Assembly: GCA_030680795.1 (NCBI GenBank)
Contig: JAUXUL010000001.1
Coordinates: 186,001-250,000 of the forward strand
Origin: Anaerolineales bacterium
GTDB taxonomy: Bacteria; Chloroflexota; Anaerolineae; Anaerolineales; Villigracilaceae
Length of the DNA stretch: 64,000 bases
Reading direction: 5' to 3'
The notes under the pieces are model-generated. The model was given only the letters and a program-made list of their open reading frames with translations, made no database searches and was not told the DNA's origin. Both the position numbers and the translations under genes were made by a program. Below, one piece after another: positions 31,576-38,560 of this stretch (position 1 is the stretch's first letter; the number at the start of each line of letters is the position of its first letter).

Positions 31576-33027
31576 TCATGATACCCGCGTAACCATGGGC
31601 AGGGCAAACAGCGCGATGAAGACCGCCGCATACAGTATAGCCAACATCATGTATGGTGCAGTCGCGAGCGGGCGAGGGCAATTTCCTTTAGCCGCGCCGC
31701 AGATGCGCCGGATGGCCCACACGGAGATGATTAATCCTACAACTACCAGCCCAATCTCCAGCACCTGCCAAAGCCACAAGTTGGGCGCGCCTTCAGCGGC
31801 AGCCTGTGGAAGTTTACCCACCAGTCCGGCCAGCGCGCCCGGCACCAGCGCGTATCCATTGAACAGATGCCCGAGATTATGGCCGATATGCGTAAGCAGG
31901 GCCAGCGGCAGGAAGGCAAATCCGAAGCGGCACATCTCGGCGTGGCACGACTGATGGGTGAGACGCGCGTAAATCTGCGACGCCAGAAAGAATAATCCTG
32001 TTGCGAGGCCGACGCACGCGAGAATCAACGCGCCGTAGAGCACAGCATCGTTCGAGAGCAAGGGCAGGGACGCGGCGGCGTACTCACGCAGGGTCGCCCA
32101 TGGTTCCGTCATCACCAATCCCTGAAAAATCACCACGCCGATGGCGACCACGCTAATCAGCGCGTTCTCCAGCACTTCTTTCTTTTGGGTGACAAACTCA
32201 CGGCTGGGCGGGCGCAGGCGAATGCTGATGGCGTCGTTGGGGCAAGCCTTGAGGCAGTTGCCGCACGTCGAGCAATAGCGGTTAGTCTCCATGATCTTGG
32301 GCACTTGATGGAAGGGGCAGCCCGGCAGATCGTCGCGCCCAAAGTAACAGTAAATGCCCTTGCAGTGATTCGCCAGGCACACGTTGGGATCGGCGCGCAC
32401 TTCCACCACGCTGCTCATGGCGAACACGCCCGACCACGCGCCCAGCGGGCACAAGTGGCGACACCATGTCCAGCGCTCAAAGACCAGCCCGCTCACCACC
32501 GCGCCAATGGTGAAACTCCACAGGATGAAGCCGGTGATCAGCGGCGAGACCGAGGCGCGCGTGACTTCTTCAATCCAGGCCTGATACAGAATCGCAATAC
32601 CCAACAGGACGGCAACCAACCAGCGTTTCTTGAACAGTTCTGGCGCTTTGAGGTTGAGACCGATCCTGCGGTGGACAATATCAGACAGTGCGCCCATGGG
32701 GCAGACCGCGCACCACACGCGGCCAACGACCAAATAACTGATCGCCAACAGGGGCCACCACACGACCCAACTCATCACCGTGGCGAAGTTGAGGCGCGGG
32801 TCGCGCGGACCGAAGAAGGCGGAATAGGCGAGGGCGATGAGAAAGCCTATCATCATCCATCGGCCCACCCAGGGGAAGAACGGGTGCTTGAGCAAGCGTT
32901 TGCCGTAATGCTCAAACGCTCCCATCAATCCGGGACGTGGCGGGGTGGCACCTACCTTGAGCGGCCCGGCGGCCAGTGTTTCAAGCAGGATGATGGATTG
33001 AGGATTGTCCTTCGGTGGATCGCTCAT
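31576..33027 (-). CDS. NapH/NosR-like membrane polyferredoxin, second copy
   Basis: 483 residues with about 9-10 membrane helices. VVGRVWCAVCPMGALSD and ERWTWCRHLCPLGAWSG are the membrane-boundary CxxxCP motifs; the cytosolic part has CLANHCKGIYC, GCPFHQVPK and YCSTCGNCLKACPNDAISIR, giving at least one standard [4Fe-4S] site. The C-terminal half is longer than in the copy at 20398 and has His-rich helices (THIGHNLGHLFNG) that could bind haem. It likely relays electrons from quinol to an extracytoplasmic acceptor. An 18-bp operator candidate (33104-33121) lies 77 bp upstream. Confidence 0.85.
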   Translation of the reverse strand: MSDPPKDNPQSIILLETLAAGPLKVGATPPRPGLMGAFEHYGKRLLKHPFFPWVGRWMMIGFLIALAYSAFFGPRDPRLNFATVMSWVVWWPLLAISYLVVGRVWCAVCPMGALSDIVHRRIGLNLKAPELFKKRWLVAVLLGIAILYQAWIEEVTRASVSPLITGFILWSFTIGAVVSGLVFERWTWCRHLCPLGAWSGVFAMSSVVEVRADPNVCLANHCKGIYCYFGRDDLPGCPFHQVPKIMETNRYCSTCGNCLKACPNDAISIRLRPPSREFVTQKKEVLENALISVVAIGVVIFQGLVMTEPWATLREYAAASLPLLSNDAVLYGALILACVGLATGLFFLASQIYARLTHQSCHAEMCRFGFAFLPLALLTHIGHNLGHLFNGYALVPGALAGLVGKLPQAAAEGAPNLWLWQVLEIGLVVVGLIISVWAIRRICGAAKGNCPRPLATAPYMMLAILYAAVFIALFALPMVTRVS

Positions 33028-33103
33028 AGCGGGTCCTAATGTTGCGTAGTTTGGGATTGCTACTACACCTTGCGAGTCTGAGGTTTAGCTACCCAACTTT
33101 TGG

Positions 33104-33121
33104 ATAGGCAATTTACGAAGG
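33104..33121 (-). promoter_or_regulatory. Half-conserved copy of the 18-bp operator
   Basis: ATAGGCAATTTACGAAGG keeps the first half and core of the shared palindrome but not the second half. It is 77 bp upstream of the NapH-like start, the same distance as in other copies. Confidence 0.4.
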
Positions 33122-33137
33122 CGCAATATGAATTTTT

Positions 33138-33488
33138 TTATTTCAATGCCGTGCCGCAGTAGGGACAATTTTGCCAGTCGGCTTGCACACCCTTCCCGCA
33201 ATTGGGGCAGGAATTCTGAGAAGCTGGCGGCGTGGAATTGCCGATATTTCGCACGAGCCAGGCAACGCCGAATACTGCCAGAACAATGAGGCCGAGGGGG
33301 ATCAGCCACATGAAGAGCATACCGATCCAGCCGAAGGGAGAGTATCCCCAGCCGCCCATCATGCCAGGTCCGCCCATCATGCCCCAGCCACCGTAGCCCC
33401 AGCCACTCATCATCATGCCTCCTCCAAACAGGAGCAGGAGAACAATGATACTTATAACTGCAACAACCAACCAATTGATTTTTTTCAT
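33138..33488 (-). CDS. Met/Gly-rich two-helix membrane protein with zinc ribbon
   Basis: 116 residues, the fullest member of the family: helix 1 (about 6-24), GGGMMMSGWGYGGWGMMGGP and GMMGGWGYSPFGW (about 22-55), helix 2 (about 53-80), zinc ribbon CPNCGKGVQADWQNCPYCG. The methionine-glycine segment between the helices faces outside if the ribbon is cytoplasmic, suggesting Cu(I) binding outside and zinc inside. It follows the small zinc-ribbon gene at 33502 by 13 bp. Function unknown. Confidence 0.8.
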   Translation of the reverse strand: MKKINWLVVAVISIIVLLLLFGGGMMMSGWGYGGWGMMGGPGMMGGWGYSPFGWIGMLFMWLIPLGLIVLAVFGVAWLVRNIGNSTPPASQNSCPNCGKGVQADWQNCPYCGTALK

Positions 33489-33501
33489 TTTCTTTTTCCT
33501 T

Positions 33502-33675
33502 TTACAAAGTCTGTCCGCAGTGCGGGCAGTTTTTCCAGTCGTCCTGCGCCGCTTGATTGCAATGCGGGCAGGCGCGGCTGGCGGCAGGTTTCAGGACATT
33601 GACAAGATTATTGCCTGAGACGGCGTAGACCACCAATCCGATCAGTAACAGAGGGACAATCCACATGAGAAACAT
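33502..33675 (-). CDS. Small one-helix zinc-ribbon protein
   Basis: 57 residues from ATG 33675, with AAAGGAGTAAATC upstream. One membrane helix (FLMWIVPLLLIGLVVYAVSG, 2-21) then a zinc ribbon, CPHCNQAAQDDWKNCPHCG (36-54), close to those of the 27034 and 33138 proteins. It appears to be the minimal version of the family: second helix plus ribbon. First gene of a unit with 33138. Confidence 0.75.
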   Translation of the reverse strand: MFLMWIVPLLLIGLVVYAVSGNNLVNVLKPAASRACPHCNQAAQDDWKNCPHCGQTL

Positions 33676-33789
33676 GATTTACTCCTTTTTTGATGATCCA
33701 AGAATATCAGGCATGATTAAAGATTTTGTAAAGACCACAAAAAGAGTAGATGAAGATTCTTGAGAGATTTTGCCTCGCAGAAACAAGCA

Positions 33790-33818
33790 GAATGGCTTGT
33801 CCAAAAGACAGGCCATTC
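33790..33818. terminator. Hairpin after the YHS-domain gene
   Basis: GAATGGCTTGTC pairs with GACAGGCCATTC (one mismatch region) around AAAA. It lies 18 bp past the YHS stop on the minus strand and resembles the hairpin at 30851-30879, including a preceding AAGCAGAATGGC word. The T-tract is weak. Confidence 0.45.
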
Positions 33819-33835
33819 AAGGAGAAGAGAAGATG

Positions 33836-34015
33836 CTAATGCTGGTGCGCGTGTTCGTCAGCTTTACCGAGATACTTCTCAGGCTCTTTATCGAAAGCCT
33901 GCTTACAGCCGAGAGAGCAGAAGTAATAGGTTTGTCCGTTGTACTCAGACTTACCAGCGGCGATGACGGGGTCAATGTCCATGCCGCAGACAGGGTCATA
34001 TACTGTAGTTGCCAT
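33836..34015 (-). CDS. Small YHS-domain metal-binding protein
   Basis: 59 residues: YDPVCGMDIDPVIAAGKSEY, then YYFCSLGCKQAFDKEPEKYL and a His-rich end (ADEHAHQH). This is a stand-alone YHS domain, like the N-terminal domain of the nearby copper ATPase; the family binds heavy metals through the paired cysteines. GGAGATAGCC precedes the ATG at 34015. The 18-bp operator copy at 34099-34116 is 84 bp upstream, so it is probably co-regulated with copA. Confidence 0.85.
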   Translation of the reverse strand: MATTVYDPVCGMDIDPVIAAGKSEYNGQTYYFCSLGCKQAFDKEPEKYLGKADEHAHQH

Positions 34016-34098
34016 AGGCTATCTCCTTTTGTTTGATTTGATTGTCAATTGTCGTATTAAATAGACTTGTCTGACCAGAACCGTAATATCCAAATGAT

Positions 34099-34116
34099 AT
34101 ATGCAATTTTGCCTAT
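34099..34116 (-). promoter_or_regulatory. 18-bp palindromic operator upstream of the YHS gene
   Basis: ATATGCAATTTTGCCTAT, near-perfect match to the shared consensus. It sits between the rhodanese stop and the YHS gene; a TATA-like -10 (CATATA) overlaps it on the minus strand. Confidence 0.7.
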
Positions 34117-34118
34117 AT

Positions 34119-34541
34119 TTATTTCTCAAGCGGATAGCCCGCCTGTTCCCATTCCACCATGCCGCCAGTGAGATTCCAAATATTGGTATATCCAAGCGAA
34201 ACAAGTTTCTCTGCCGCGATTTCGCTCATGCGGCCGCTGCGGCAGTACAAAACGATTTTCGCATTTATATCGGCGGGCAATTGCGACAGGTATGCTGGCC
34301 CAGTGATCTGATCATACGGAATGGATAAATCCGTGTTTGCAATGTTCCCTTCAAATGGGATATGCACATTCACGAACACAAAGTCCTTGTTCTTCAGCAT
34401 GGCGTTCAATTCCTGCGCGTTGAGGTTGGTGTATGCGCCGCCGCCCGCGCTGACTTTTTCGCCAGAGATTTCCACGGGCTGGCCCTGGCACGCAGTCAGA
34501 AAAAAGAAAGTTGCAAGGAGTAGAAATAAAAATCGTTTCAT
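34119..34541 (-). CDS. Rhodanese-domain lipoprotein
   Basis: 140 residues. A lipoprotein signal ends at FFLTACQGQ (Cys at about 18). The rhodanese domain (about 40-138) has NVHIPFEGNIANTDLSIPYD, the active-site loop LYCRSGRMSEIAAEKL with a catalytic Cys, and GYTNIWNLTGGMVEWEQAGY. It would handle sulfane sulfur or act as a redox protein on the outer face of the membrane, fitting the sulfur genes of this region. CAGGAGAACACA precedes the ATG. Confidence 0.88.
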   Translation of the reverse strand: MKRFLFLLLATFFFLTACQGQPVEISGEKVSAGGGAYTNLNAQELNAMLKNKDFVFVNVHIPFEGNIANTDLSIPYDQITGPAYLSQLPADINAKIVLYCRSGRMSEIAAEKLVSLGYTNIWNLTGGMVEWEQAGYPLEK

Positions 34542-34565
34542 TGTGTTCTCCTGTTGTAAGTCAGA

Positions 34566-34630
34566 TTGACCCTTCGGCTGTGCTCACTTGTGCCTGCGGC
34601 ACTGGCGCAGGCAGGGCAGGCAATCCGACC
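34566..34630. repeat. Short GC-rich palindromic repeat
   Basis: GACCCTTCGGCTGTGCTCAC and TGCCTGCGGCACTGGCGCAG form nested imperfect hairpins of the intergenic repeat kind, lying between the cytochrome c stop and the rhodanese start. Confidence 0.45.
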
Positions 34631-34648
34631 TATGGATTGAGTGTATGC

Positions 34649-35158
34649 CTACGGCAAAGTTTTTAAGTACTCGAACAAATCCGCAAGATCATCCTCGTTG
34701 AACGTCCAGCGGGGCATATCCCTATCAAGCGATTCGCCATCAGGATGCTGGCCCAGGACAACAGCCTGCCGAAAGGTCTCCAGATCATATTCTCCAGCAT
34801 GGGTATCGCCGCTTCCATGTTCGTCCGCCTCGCTGGCCAGCGCCGCGTAGCGTATATCGGGCGCATCCATCTGTTGCATGTGCATCCAATGCAGTCCGCC
34901 GCGTCCATCTATACCATGACAGGAAACACAGGCTAACTGCCCGCCCATCATGCCACCATAAGCCGGACCACCAGTGTAAGAAATGTAATCACCTTTGTCA
35001 TTGACAGCGGTGAAGTAAATTTGTTCACCATTGGAAGCATAGTTCCAGTTTGAAACAGGACTCATGCCGCGTGGAGACATGCCGGCAGGCCAGGAAATTC
35101 CGCAGGCCATCACAAACATGCCGCCCAGGATTATCAGAAGTACAGGTTTCGGTTTCAT
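34649..35158 (-). CDS. Lipoprotein mono-haem cytochrome c
   Basis: 169 residues. Signal with a lipobox-like FVMACG (Cys at about 19). One haem c site CVSCHGIDGRGG (about 77-88) and a possible distal Met in LDRDMPRWTF (about 147). Met/His-rich insert between them (LHWMHMQQMDAP). The start ATG overlaps the stop of the methyltransferase gene (ATGA), so they are co-translated. It is probably an outer-face electron carrier for the copper/sulfur redox proteins encoded around it. Confidence 0.87.
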   Translation of the reverse strand: MKPKPVLLIILGGMFVMACGISWPAGMSPRGMSPVSNWNYASNGEQIYFTAVNDKGDYISYTGGPAYGGMMGGQLACVSCHGIDGRGGLHWMHMQQMDAPDIRYAALASEADEHGSGDTHAGEYDLETFRQAVVLGQHPDGESLDRDMPRWTFNEDDLADLFEYLKTLP

Positions 35159-35814
35159 AATCCTAAATCGTCCTTGCTTACACGGGCCACGATCATCTTG
35201 AAAATACCGCTCATACCAAGTTCCTCTATTTGCTCGATTTCCAACCCGGCTTTACGAACATTATCAACGGTCTGGCGATTGATGTTGGCGCCCATCATGC
35301 GAACCACCAGCGGGTTGAGCCAGTCCATGATCCGCCCTAGCGCAGGATTGGATGAACGCATATGTTCAAGCAATAATATTTTTCCACCGGGTTTGACCAC
35401 CCGTTTCATTTCCCGGAGACCGAGCACGGGCTCTGACACGGAGCAAAAGACGAAGGTAGCAAGAGCAGTGTCGAAGGATGAATCTGGAAAACCCAATGCC
35501 TGGGCATCGCCCAGATGCAGGTCCACCTGTGATTGGATGCCCAGCCTCTGCATCCGCTTCTCGGCGTGTACAAGCATGCCCGGCGTCAGGTCAATGGCAG
35601 TGACGCGGACGCGGCTCGGATAACAGTGCATATTTTTGCCTGTACCCACACCGACTTCAAGTATGGAGGCGCCGTTTACCTGTCCCCAAAGCCGATCCCG
35701 CCAGGGACGAAAGCGCCTCTCAGCCATGGCCTCCATCACGTCATAAAAACCGGACAGGCGTTGGTAGCGGCGGCGGGTGATTTCGGTGGCGCGTTGGTCG
35801 ATTGTGAGATTCAT
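35155..35814 (-). CDS. Class I SAM-dependent methyltransferase
   Basis: 219 residues from ATG 35814 (GGAGGATC upstream); an upstream extension would overlap the decayed ccdA. SAM-binding motif I is ILEVGVGTGKNMHCYPSRV (about 48-66); VDLHLGDAQALGFPDSSFD and a post-motif GGKILLLEHMRS follow. It resembles the UbiE/phospholipid N-methyltransferase group. Neither the substrate nor a link to the adjacent cytochrome is visible from the sequence. Confidence 0.85.
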   Translation of the reverse strand: MNLTIDQRATEITRRRYQRLSGFYDVMEAMAERRFRPWRDRLWGQVNGASILEVGVGTGKNMHCYPSRVRVTAIDLTPGMLVHAEKRMQRLGIQSQVDLHLGDAQALGFPDSSFDTALATFVFCSVSEPVLGLREMKRVVKPGGKILLLEHMRSSNPALGRIMDWLNPLVVRMMGANINRQTVDNVRKAGLEIEQIEELGMSGIFKMIVARVSKDDLGL

Positions 35815-35824
35815 GATCCTCCAT

Positions 35825-36202
35825 TCACAGCCTGCCCGCCCAAGCAGCCGATATAGGCTGGCACAAGCGGCTACACACATGGCGAAAGAAAATGCCCATC
35901 AAACCAGAACTTGGGTAAGTTCCGCGGGCCGTGTATCGAGCGGGTGTCTCCGCATAGAACCAGGGGATGCAGTTCACTTCCAAAGTTGCGAGACCAAAAA
36001 TAATTATGACCACTCCCCCGATACGTCCCAGTTCGTATTTGTACGCTCCCAATAATTGGCCAAGCACCGTCACCGAACCGCCCCAACCGACGACAAAGAC
36101 CAGCGATAAGCCAAGCACGAACAGAAGCGCGCGCAAAAATATTTTCAGTCTTTCGCCTTGAGATGAAACCAGTGCAGTTGCCGTTTCAGATGTCGTGAAC
36201 AT
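35825..36202 (-). pseudogene. Decayed ccdA (cytochrome c biogenesis) remnant
   Basis: The open frame reads ERLKIFLRALLFVLGLSLVF, then IGGVVIIIFGLATLEVN, IPWFYAET and YTARGTYPSSGLMGIFF, the middle part of a CcdA thiol-disulfide transporter. After GIFF the frame no longer matches. Instead, in another frame, FLSPCV, a TAG stop, then PLVPAYIGCLGGQAV appears, which is the beginning of a CcdA protein. A deletion or rearrangement between the two repeated halves plus point mutation would explain it. An 18-bp operator copy remains 76 bp upstream. Confidence 0.6.
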
Positions 36203-36277
36203 ACCTGCTTAAAATGAGATGGGTAGATGATAAGCAAAACCCCACTTCTGCATCAGCGCAGGATGGCGGGGATATGA

Positions 36278-36295
36278 ATAGGCAATACGGCTTAT
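36278..36295 (-). promoter_or_regulatory. 18-bp palindromic operator upstream of the ccdA remnant
   Basis: ATAGGCAATACGGCTTAT, one of the symmetrical copies of the shared site; 76 bp before the remnant's ATG. On the minus strand it continues into a TATTCA-like -10. Confidence 0.6.
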
Positions 36296-36354
36296 TATTT
36301 TTGGCCCCGCGCGAACGCCCTATCCACATGATATAGGAGAAATACCTTCTCACA

Positions 36355-36486
36355 TCATGGGTACTTTCCTCTCACAATATTGACCTCTTCCTTCGCCAAC
36401 CCATACAACTTATAGGCCACTTGATCAATCTCCTCCTCCCACTTGGACGTATCCGCCTGCCGAAGGTCCCGCTGCTGGGCGTACTC
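36355..36486 (-). pseudogene. C-terminal fragment of a restriction-modification methyltransferase
   Basis: An open stretch without a start reads EYAQQRDLRQADTSKWEEEI, DQVAYKLYGLAKEEVNIV and ends RGKYP. The IDxxVYxLYGLxxEE pattern closes the C-terminus of many DNA methyltransferase/restriction proteins. Only this tail is left, joined to the DUF3105-like fragment. Confidence 0.5.
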
Positions 36487-36613
36487 CCTGCCTGATAATA
36501 ATACCGATAACCGCAATTACAGCCGCTCCAACTCCGTCCCAAATGAGCTTGGCTGTCATTTTATGTTTGCGGTTGCGTTCCCACCTTTGCTCTCGTTTCG
36601 TTTTTGAACTCAT
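36425..36613 (-). pseudogene. N-terminal fragment of a DUF3105-like membrane protein
   Basis: From ATG 36613: SSKTKREQRWERNRKHKMTA, a membrane helix (LIWDGVGAAVIAVIGIIIRQ) and GVRPAAG, like the cytoplasmic tail and anchor of DUF3105 proteins. The frame then runs out of frame into the methyltransferase fragment and stops. The extracytoplasmic domain is missing, so this is a chimeric remnant. Confidence 0.45.
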
Positions 36614-36707
36614 AAAAACTCCATCATTATCGAAGCAGGCGTCAACAACCAACTGACGCCCGCTTCACCCAGTGAGTGACCGGATCTGCACCCCAATCAA
36701 CCACTTG

Positions 36708-37130
36708 TTATTTGACGGTAATTGGCAGCATCATACCTGCTTCATAATGACCTGGCGTGTGGCAGGCAAACTCAAGACTTCCAGCAGGCGCAGGCTCGGT
36801 AAAAGTATAGTCAAAGGAGGCTGTTGCGCCAGGAGTCAGTTCATCTGCCTCGATCATGGCCAGGGCTGTTTCGTCCAATGCTTCCATATCCATGGCCATA
36901 CCCATTTGGCTTTCCTGCAATGGCGCCATGATCATGATTTCATGCTCCACTGAACCTGCATTGGTCACCACGAAATGATAGGGAACACCTGCTTTGAAGT
37001 CGGTTATGGATGATTCAAATCCAAACTCCGTCAAGGTGATCTTGACATCGTTAGTTTTCTGTCCCCCGCAGGCGGTCAACAGCAATCCTGCGGTAAGCAA
37101 AACAACAAAATATTTTCTAAATTTGGACAT
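36708..37130 (-). CDS. Plastocyanin-like copper lipoprotein
   Basis: 140 residues. Lipoprotein signal ending LLLTACGGQ (Cys at about 21). Cupredoxin domain with SVEHEIMIMAP supplying the N-terminal His and FACHTPGHYEAGMMLPITVK supplying Cys, His and Met, the usual type-1 copper ligand order. A Met-rich insert (QMGMAMDMEALDE) lies in the middle. It is an outer-face one-electron carrier or copper buffer. Operator copy 37168-37185 is 38 bp upstream, close to TATAAT (minus strand 37156-37151 region). Confidence 0.85.
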   Translation of the reverse strand: MSKFRKYFVVLLTAGLLLTACGGQKTNDVKITLTEFGFESSITDFKAGVPYHFVVTNAGSVEHEIMIMAPLQESQMGMAMDMEALDETALAMIEADELTPGATASFDYTFTEPAPAGSLEFACHTPGHYEAGMMLPITVK

Positions 37131-37167
37131 TTTTTCTCCTTTTGGAATGAATTATATCATACCAAGT

Positions 37168-37185
37168 TTAGGCAATTTGGCCTAT
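37168..37185 (-). promoter_or_regulatory. 18-bp palindromic operator upstream of the plastocyanin-like gene
   Basis: TTAGGCAATTTGGCCTAT; matches the shared consensus with one end base changed. It overlaps the stop codon of the upstream 37182 gene. Confidence 0.65.
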
Positions 37186-37550
37186 GCGCGATTTGATATT
37201 CGGGCAGGCAGTTTTCCCTCCAAAGCGTTCTTGATGGCAGCCACTGTTTTTATATTTGTTTTCTGGTTGGGAGTATCTGCAATTGAAAGCCATGTCTGTC
37301 CATCATTGCCATGCAGAATCAACGTGACTGGTTCCAGCGCTTCGCCATAAACGAGCAGAACGAGCATCTGGCAGTCGCATGCGCTTGTCCCATGATGAGG
37401 ACAGGGACAATCTTTCAGCGCATGACGCGCAGTATGCAGGTCAAAAGTCCGCATGACGCGCAATCCGCTCTTCATTAGGTTTTGGCTTGACCATTGCAGA
37501 GCCTCGTCACAGGAACAATCTAGGGTGAGAAATGGGGAGAACATATTCAT
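37182..37550 (-). CDS. Cys/His-containing protein of unknown function
   Basis: 122 residues from ATG 37550, preceded by GAGGCGCGTT. Notable groups: DCSCDEALQW (about 10-19), DCPCPHHGTSACDCQMLVLL (about 47-66) and VTLILHGNDGQTWLSI (about 74-89). The concentration of Cys and His in the middle suggests a metal site. I do not recognise the family. An operator copy lies 77 bp upstream and another at its end, placing it in the copper/redox regulon. Confidence 0.65.
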   Translation of the reverse strand: MNMFSPFLTLDCSCDEALQWSSQNLMKSGLRVMRTFDLHTARHALKDCPCPHHGTSACDCQMLVLLVYGEALEPVTLILHGNDGQTWLSIADTPNQKTNIKTVAAIKNALEGKLPARISNRA

Positions 37551-37626
37551 AACGCGCCTCAGGTTTGGTAACGCTATTTTAGGGATTCCTTCAATAAACA
37601 TTCAGGGCTACTTCACTTATTTATAT

Positions 37627-37644
37627 ATAAGCAAAATTGCCTAT
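37627..37644 (-). promoter_or_regulatory. 18-bp palindromic operator, best copy
   Basis: ATAAGCAAAATTGCCTAT, with a TATATA -10-like sequence directly adjoining on the minus strand (TTGCTTATATATA). 77 bp before the 37550 start. Confidence 0.75.
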
Positions 37645-37754
37645 CGCCCTCAACCGCCATCTGGCGCAAGGCAATCTCTTGGCCTTTGAGCGGTGGAAGC
37701 GCTACATGCGATCAGCTCTTACCGGAAAGCGGTTTATGTTTTCACTTTGCAGGG

Positions 37755-37760
37755 TAAAAT
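37755..37760 (+). promoter_or_regulatory. -10 element giving a leaderless tag mRNA
   Basis: TAAAAT ends 6 nt before the ATG at 37767; no ribosome binding site. Confidence 0.4.
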
Positions 37761-37766
37761 TATTAC

Positions 37767-38312
37767 ATGATCACTTACTGCGATTACTGTAATTCTCGTC
37801 CTGAAGATGCATTTAATAAAAGCTATCATGATACTCAATACGGTTTTCCCTTAACTGATGATAGCCTGCTCTTCGAACGTCTCATTCTTGAGATCAATCA
37901 GGCCGGGCTTTCATGGATTACGATTTTGAAGAAGGCCGACAATTTCCGCTCCGCGTATGGTCAATTTGATGTTGATATCATCGCATCTTATGGCGAATCA
38001 GATCGTTCTCGATTGCTGAGCGATGCTGGGATCATTCGAAATCGTCTCAAGGTTAATGCTGCGATTGAGAATGCACGGCGTATCCAGGGGCTGCGTAGTG
38101 AGTGCGACTCATTCAAGAATTGGTTAGATACCCATCACCCGCAAACATTGGAGAACTGGACCAAACTTTTTAAACGCACTTTCATATTTACAGGTAGTGA
38201 AATTGTCAAAGAATTTCTTATGAGCACAGGATATCTTCCAGGTGCTCATACATCTGATTGCCCAATTTTTGGAATTGTCCTTGCTAAGCGGCCGGCCTGG
38301 CATGTGCGATGA
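37767..38312 (+). CDS. tag: DNA-3-methyladenine glycosylase I
   Basis: 181 residues. Excises 3-methyladenine from alkylated DNA. Family hallmarks: CDYCNSRPEDAFNKSYHDTQ with the zinc-binding Cys near the start, FERLILEINQAGLSWITILK (the helix-hairpin with catalytic Glu), IIRNRLKVNAAIENAR and a C-terminal HTSDCPIF with zinc His/Cys. Base composition is lower in GC than its neighbours. A degenerate copy of the last third follows at 38394-38529, suggesting this gene replaced an older tag. Confidence 0.92.
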   Translation: MITYCDYCNSRPEDAFNKSYHDTQYGFPLTDDSLLFERLILEINQAGLSWITILKKADNFRSAYGQFDVDIIASYGESDRSRLLSDAGIIRNRLKVNAAIENARRIQGLRSECDSFKNWLDTHHPQTLENWTKLFKRTFIFTGSEIVKEFLMSTGYLPGAHTSDCPIFGIVLAKRPAWHVR

Positions 38313-38393
38313 ATTCCAAAAATACCTTTTATAGAAATAAACCCGTTGAAAGTACCATCCTTTTTTCGCAGGTATTGTGTTCAAGTCTGTAAA

Positions 38394-38529
38394 AAACCAT
38401 CGTCTTCACTGGCGGTGAGATCGTAATGAGTTTCTTATGTCCACGGGATATTTGCGCGGTGCGCATCAGAAGGATTGTCCCATTTATCAAAATGTTGCCG
38501 CGCAAAAACCGGCGTGGATGAGAAAGTAA
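38394..38529 (+). pseudogene. Remnant of a second tag gene (3' end)
   Basis: KTIVFTGGEIV, then after a frameshift FLMSTGYLRGAHQKDCPIYQ and NVAAQKPAWMRK with a TAA stop. It aligns with FIFTGSEIVKEFLMSTGYLP and the end of the intact tag just upstream, but is a distinct, diverged copy. Confidence 0.7.
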
Positions 38530-38547
38530 TAAGTTCGCGTTACCTTG

Positions 38548-38553
38548 TATACT
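38548..38553 (+). promoter_or_regulatory. -10 element 7 nt before the PfkB gene
   Basis: TATACT with TG upstream (TTGTATACT); the ATG is at 38561. GGGG in between could instead serve as a weak ribosome binding site. Confidence 0.4.
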
Positions 38554-38560
38554 TGGGGAA

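Noticed and set aside
32185-33039. 284-codon open frame on the plus strand
   Set aside because: Antisense shadow of the NapH-like gene; His/Arg/Gly-rich with no family features.
35825-35900. TAG in the ccdA remnant as a pyrrolysine codon
   Set aside because: The flanking ccdA sequence is rearranged and the downstream fragment also ends early; decay explains it better.
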